Positions 61,490-64,000 of a stretch of 64,000 bases of DNA are shown one piece after another. Source of the stretch: Seminibacterium arietis (GTDB lineage: Bacteria; Pseudomonadota; Gammaproteobacteria; Enterobacterales; Pasteurellaceae); NCBI RefSeq assembly GCF_042675725.1, contig NZ_JBHTJN010000008.1:1-64000 (forward strand), read 5' to 3'. Positions within the stretch are counted from its first letter, which is position 1, and every line of letters starts with the position of its first letter. The translations under genes were made by a program, and so were the position numbers. The notes beneath the pieces were generated by a model, which was not told the origin of the DNA, ran no database searches, and saw nothing but the letters and a program-made list of their open reading frames with translations.

Positions 61490-62899
61490 ATGTTGAACTT
61501 AAATGAAAAACCAACAATTTTACAAAAAATTGTGCAAGATAAATTGCAATGGTTATCTCAAAAAGAGCGAGATTTTCCTCTCGAAAAATTTAAGCAAAAA
61601 ATCCTAAAATCTGACCGCTCTTTTTATCAAGCATTAAGTAAAGGTACACATAAACGTCCTGCTTTCATTTTAGAATGCAAAAAAGCTTCACCTTCTAAAG
61701 GTTTAATTCGTGAAAATTTCGATTTAACAAACATTGCTAATGTATATAAAAATTATGCTTCAGCCATTTCAGTACTAACTGACGAAAAATATTTTCAGGG
61801 AGATTTTTCTTATATTTCTCAAGTTCGTGACATTGTCACGCAGCCAATTTTATGCAAAGATTTCATCGTTAGTAAATATCAAATTTATTTAGCCCGTTTA
61901 TATAAAGCTGATGCTATTTTACTCATGCTATCTGTTATTGATGATAACACTTATCGCCAGCTTGCGGATTTAGCACATTCTCTTAATATGGGGGTGTTAA
62001 CAGAAATATCTAATCAAACAGAATTACAACGAGCTATTGCTTTAAATGCTAAAGTGATTGGGATTAATAATCGTGATTTGCGTGATATGTCAGTGAATTT
62101 AGATCGTACTCCTCCATTTGCTATCCAAATTCCATCAGATCGTATTATTATTAGTGAATCTGGTATTTATCATCACGCTGAAGTTAAGCAGTTAAAAACG
62201 TATGTACATGGTTTTTTAATTGGCGGTAGCTTGATGGAAAGTTACGACCTGAACAATTCAATACGAGCAATTATTTTTGGCGAAAATAAAGTCTGTGGAT
62301 TAACTCGTCCACAAGATGTTAGAAAAGCGTATGCTAAAGGTGCATTATATGGTGGTTTAATTTTTGCAGAAACATCTCCACGTCAACTTTCATTACGTCA
62401 AGCCCAAGAATTAGTAACTCAAGCTCCTTTACGTTTTGTTGCCGTTTTTCAAAATCAGCCAATTGAATTTATTGTTAAAATAGCTACTCAATTAAAGCTT
62501 TTTGCAATACAGTTACATGGTTCCGAAAGTGCTGAATTTATTACCTCACTTCGTCAACAGCTACCGCCAACCTGCCAAATCTGGAAAACTATTTCAGTGC
62601 AAAATGATGATAAAAGTGCGGTACAAATTGAAAAAAATTTAATGATAGATCGCTATGTATTTGATACTAAAACTAAACACCAACAAGGTGGCACAGGGCT
62701 AACTTTCGATTGGTCGCTAATTCCTACTAAATTAAAGACTAAAGTCATGCTAGCTGGAGGCCTAAATTTAGAAAACATTGATATTGCACTCAATCAAGCA
62801 TGTTTAGGACTTGATCTTAACTCAGGCGTTGAAAGTAATGTCGGTGTAAAAGACGAAAAAAAATTGAACGATATTTTTTCTAAAATATTAGATAACTAA
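61490..62899 (+). CDS. trpC: Bifunctional indole-3-glycerol phosphate synthase / phosphoribosylanthranilate isomerase
   Basis: 469 residues, the fused TrpC-TrpF of gammaproteobacteria. The N-terminal TIM barrel (about 1-255) has FILECKKASPSKGLIR and VLTDEKYFQGDF with ISESGI; the C-terminal barrel (about 256-469) begins VCGLTRPQDVRKAYAKGALYGGLIF and ends with LAGGLNLENI. The steps are isomerisation of PRA and ring closure to indole-glycerol phosphate. A perfect matS site (61827-61839) lies in the first domain. Starts 24 nt after trpD. Confidence 0.94.
   Translation: MLNLNEKPTILQKIVQDKLQWLSQKERDFPLEKFKQKILKSDRSFYQALSKGTHKRPAFILECKKASPSKGLIRENFDLTNIANVYKNYASAISVLTDEKYFQGDFSYISQVRDIVTQPILCKDFIVSKYQIYLARLYKADAILLMLSVIDDNTYRQLADLAHSLNMGVLTEISNQTELQRAIALNAKVIGINNRDLRDMSVNLDRTPPFAIQIPSDRIIISESGIYHHAEVKQLKTYVHGFLIGGSLMESYDLNNSIRAIIFGENKVCGLTRPQDVRKAYAKGALYGGLIFAETSPRQLSLRQAQELVTQAPLRFVAVFQNQPIEFIVKIATQLKLFAIQLHGSESAEFITSLRQQLPPTCQIWKTISVQNDDKSAVQIEKNLMIDRYVFDTKTKHQQGGTGLTFDWSLIPTKLKTKVMLAGGLNLENIDIALNQACLGLDLNSGVESNVGVKDEKKLNDIFSKILDN
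61827..61839. promoter_or_regulatory. matS site inside trpC
   Basis: GTGACATTGTCAC, an exact consensus match, 25.4 kb right of dif and the furthest from it in the window. Confidence 0.8.
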
Positions 62900-62917
62900 T
62901 AAAATAAAGGAGCAATT

Positions 62918-64000
62918 ATGTCAGATACTTTATTAAATCCTTATTTTGGTGAGTTTGGTGGTATGTACGTACCTGAAATTCTGGTTCCAGTATTACAACA
63001 ATTAGAAAAGGCTTTTGTCGAAGCACAGCAGGATCTTGAATTTCAGAGAGAATTTCAGGATCTATTAAAAAATTATGCAGGTCGCCCAACAGCTTTAACA
63101 TTATGTCGTAATCTCACTAAAGGGACTAAAACTAAACTCTATTTAAAACGTGAAGATTTACTACATGGCGGAGCACATAAAACTAATCAAGTATTAGGGC
63201 AAATTCTACTTGCTAAGCGTATGGGAAAAACTCGTATTATTGCTGAAACGGGGGCTGGTCAACATGGCGTGGCAACCGCATTAGCATGTGCGATGCTGAG
63301 CATGCCTTGCCGTATATATATGGGAGAAAAAGACATTAAACGTCAATCACCAAATGTATTTCGAATGCGACTAATGGGAGCTGAAGTAATTGCTGTAGAA
63401 AAAGGCTCTCGTTCACTAAAAGATGCCTGTTGTGAAGCTATGCGTGATTGGGCTGCAAATTATGAAACAACGCATTATTTATTAGGTACCGCTGCTGGTC
63501 CTCATCCTTTTCCAACTATCGTACGTGAATTTCAAAAAATGATAGGAGAAGAAACTAAACGTCAACTTTTTGAAAAAGAAGGACGTTTACCCGACGCAGT
63601 GATAGCGGCTGTAGGTGGAGGATCAAACGCAATTGGAATGTTTACAGATTTTATTGAAGAAAAATCTGTTCGTTTGATTGGTGTTGAACCAGCAGGAAAA
63701 GGGATCAAAACAGGACAACATGGAGCTCCGTTAAAACATGGTTCAGTTGGCATTTATTTTGGTATGAAATCACCGCTCATGCAAACAGAAGATGGACAAA
63801 TTGAAGAATCTTATAGTATTTCAGCTGGACTTGATTTCCCTTCTGTTGGTCCTCAACATGCTTACCTTAATGCTTGTGGACGAGCTGAATATGAAAGTAT
63901 CACAGATGATGAAGCTCTTGATGCTTTCCAGCAATTGGCTCAACATGAAGGTATAATTCCTGCTTTGGAAAGCTCGCATGCTGTCGCGTTTGCATTAAAA
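62918..64000 (+). CDS. trpB: Tryptophan synthase beta subunit (3' end missing)
   Basis: The ATG at 62918 follows AAGGAGCAA, 18 nt after trpC, and 361 codons run unbroken to the window edge, leaving about 35-40 codons outside. LLNPYFGEFGGMYVPEIL opens the protein, HGGAHKTNQVL holds the PLP lysine (about residue 87), and GGGSNAIGMF binds the cofactor phosphate. It condenses indole with serine. trpA would be expected immediately beyond the window. Confidence 0.95.
   Translation, partial: MSDTLLNPYFGEFGGMYVPEILVPVLQQLEKAFVEAQQDLEFQREFQDLLKNYAGRPTALTLCRNLTKGTKTKLYLKREDLLHGGAHKTNQVLGQILLAKRMGKTRIIAETGAGQHGVATALACAMLSMPCRIYMGEKDIKRQSPNVFRMRLMGAEVIAVEKGSRSLKDACCEAMRDWAANYETTHYLLGTAAGPHPFPTIVREFQKMIGEETKRQLFEKEGRLPDAVIAAVGGGSNAIGMFTDFIEEKSVRLIGVEPAGKGIKTGQHGAPLKHGSVGIYFGMKSPLMQTEDGQIEESYSISAGLDFPSVGPQHAYLNACGRAEYESITDDEALDAFQQLAQHEGIIPALESSHAVAFALK

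Larger units (their letters stand above)
2003..62622. repeat. Dispersed Hin-type DNA uptake sequences (about 55 exact copies)
   Basis: Starts of AAGTGCGGT: 2003, 5210, 5867, 8491, 11807, 12011, 13464, 13870, 15419, 16664, 19065, 22191, 23665, 25716, 29151, 30290, 30896, 32842, 36593, 38401, 38508, 43489, 44129, 46141, 46687, 48495, 52226, 55550, 62614. Starts of ACCGCACTT: 4283, 9024, 9622, 11501, 14479, 15264, 15701, 17239, 19340, 21203, 23047, 25756, 31071, 31857, 36205, 41855, 46167, 50092, 51054, 54489, 54676, 54770, 57531, 58932, 59950, 61289. They mark DNA preferred for transformation in Haemophilus-type Pasteurellaceae. Many are inside genes; several form inverted pairs used as terminators. 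Found by reading, so a few may be missed. None lies in the first 2 kb. Confidence 0.93.

Noticed and set aside
1..64000. CRISPR arrays, tRNA or rRNA genes, insertion sequences
   Set aside because: No regularly spaced direct repeats, no tRNA-like cloverleaf and no transposase gene was seen; intergenic regions are short.

Overview
The window is chromosomal DNA from a member of the Pasteurellaceae of the Haemophilus type. The base composition is AT-rich, proteins match Haemophilus/Pasteurella and E. coli families throughout, and about 55 exact copies of the Hin-type DNA uptake sequence (AAGTGCGGT or its complement) are scattered through it, roughly one per 1.1 kb. The species cannot be named from the sequence alone. 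Layout: 1-760 is the right-hand tail of a probable Mu-like prophage (a partial gene, a papain-like amidase gene and an end with repeated CGGAACA motifs). 878-3178 holds lemA, two TPM-domain genes and grxD. 3266-8419 holds gntR and the anaerobic TMAO/S-oxide respiration operon torY-torZ, with a perfect FNR box upstream and a molybdenum-cofactor riboswitch-like RNA between the two genes. 8546-26741 is housekeeping (ycgL, an orphan minC, ppnN, queF, yqcC-truC, cspD, dinB, cdd, truA, accD-folC, cls, pheST-ihfA, nlpC, ttcA). 27152-36174 holds mukF-mukE-mukB, a DMT transporter and sbcB. 36175-36631 is the replication terminus: an XerCD dif site at 36438-36465 between two MatP sites (matS), the whole enclosed by a perfect 45-bp inverted repeat. 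36632-57982 is mostly minus-strand: sspA-sspB, recB-recD, a purine-type permease, rplY, ycgN-type, glnS, tsaB-slp-fadD-rnd, and a phosphatase plus organophosphate antiporter pair; dedA, a TolC-family lipoprotein and lysO lie on the plus strand. 58279-64000 is the tryptophan operon trpE-G-D-CF-B behind a TrpR-type operator; trpB runs off the end. How it fits together: genes left of dif mostly run right and genes right of dif mostly run left, so most are transcribed toward dif, as expected if replication forks converge there. Five identical matS palindromes lie at 32-62 kb, one inside mukB. The condensin genes mukFEB and the fork-end nucleases sbcB and recB-recD cluster within about 10 kb of dif. 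The items most worth following up are the dif/matS inverted-repeat module, the riboswitch-like RNA inside the torYZ operon, minC without minD/minE, and the uncharacterised phosphatase/antiporter pair.
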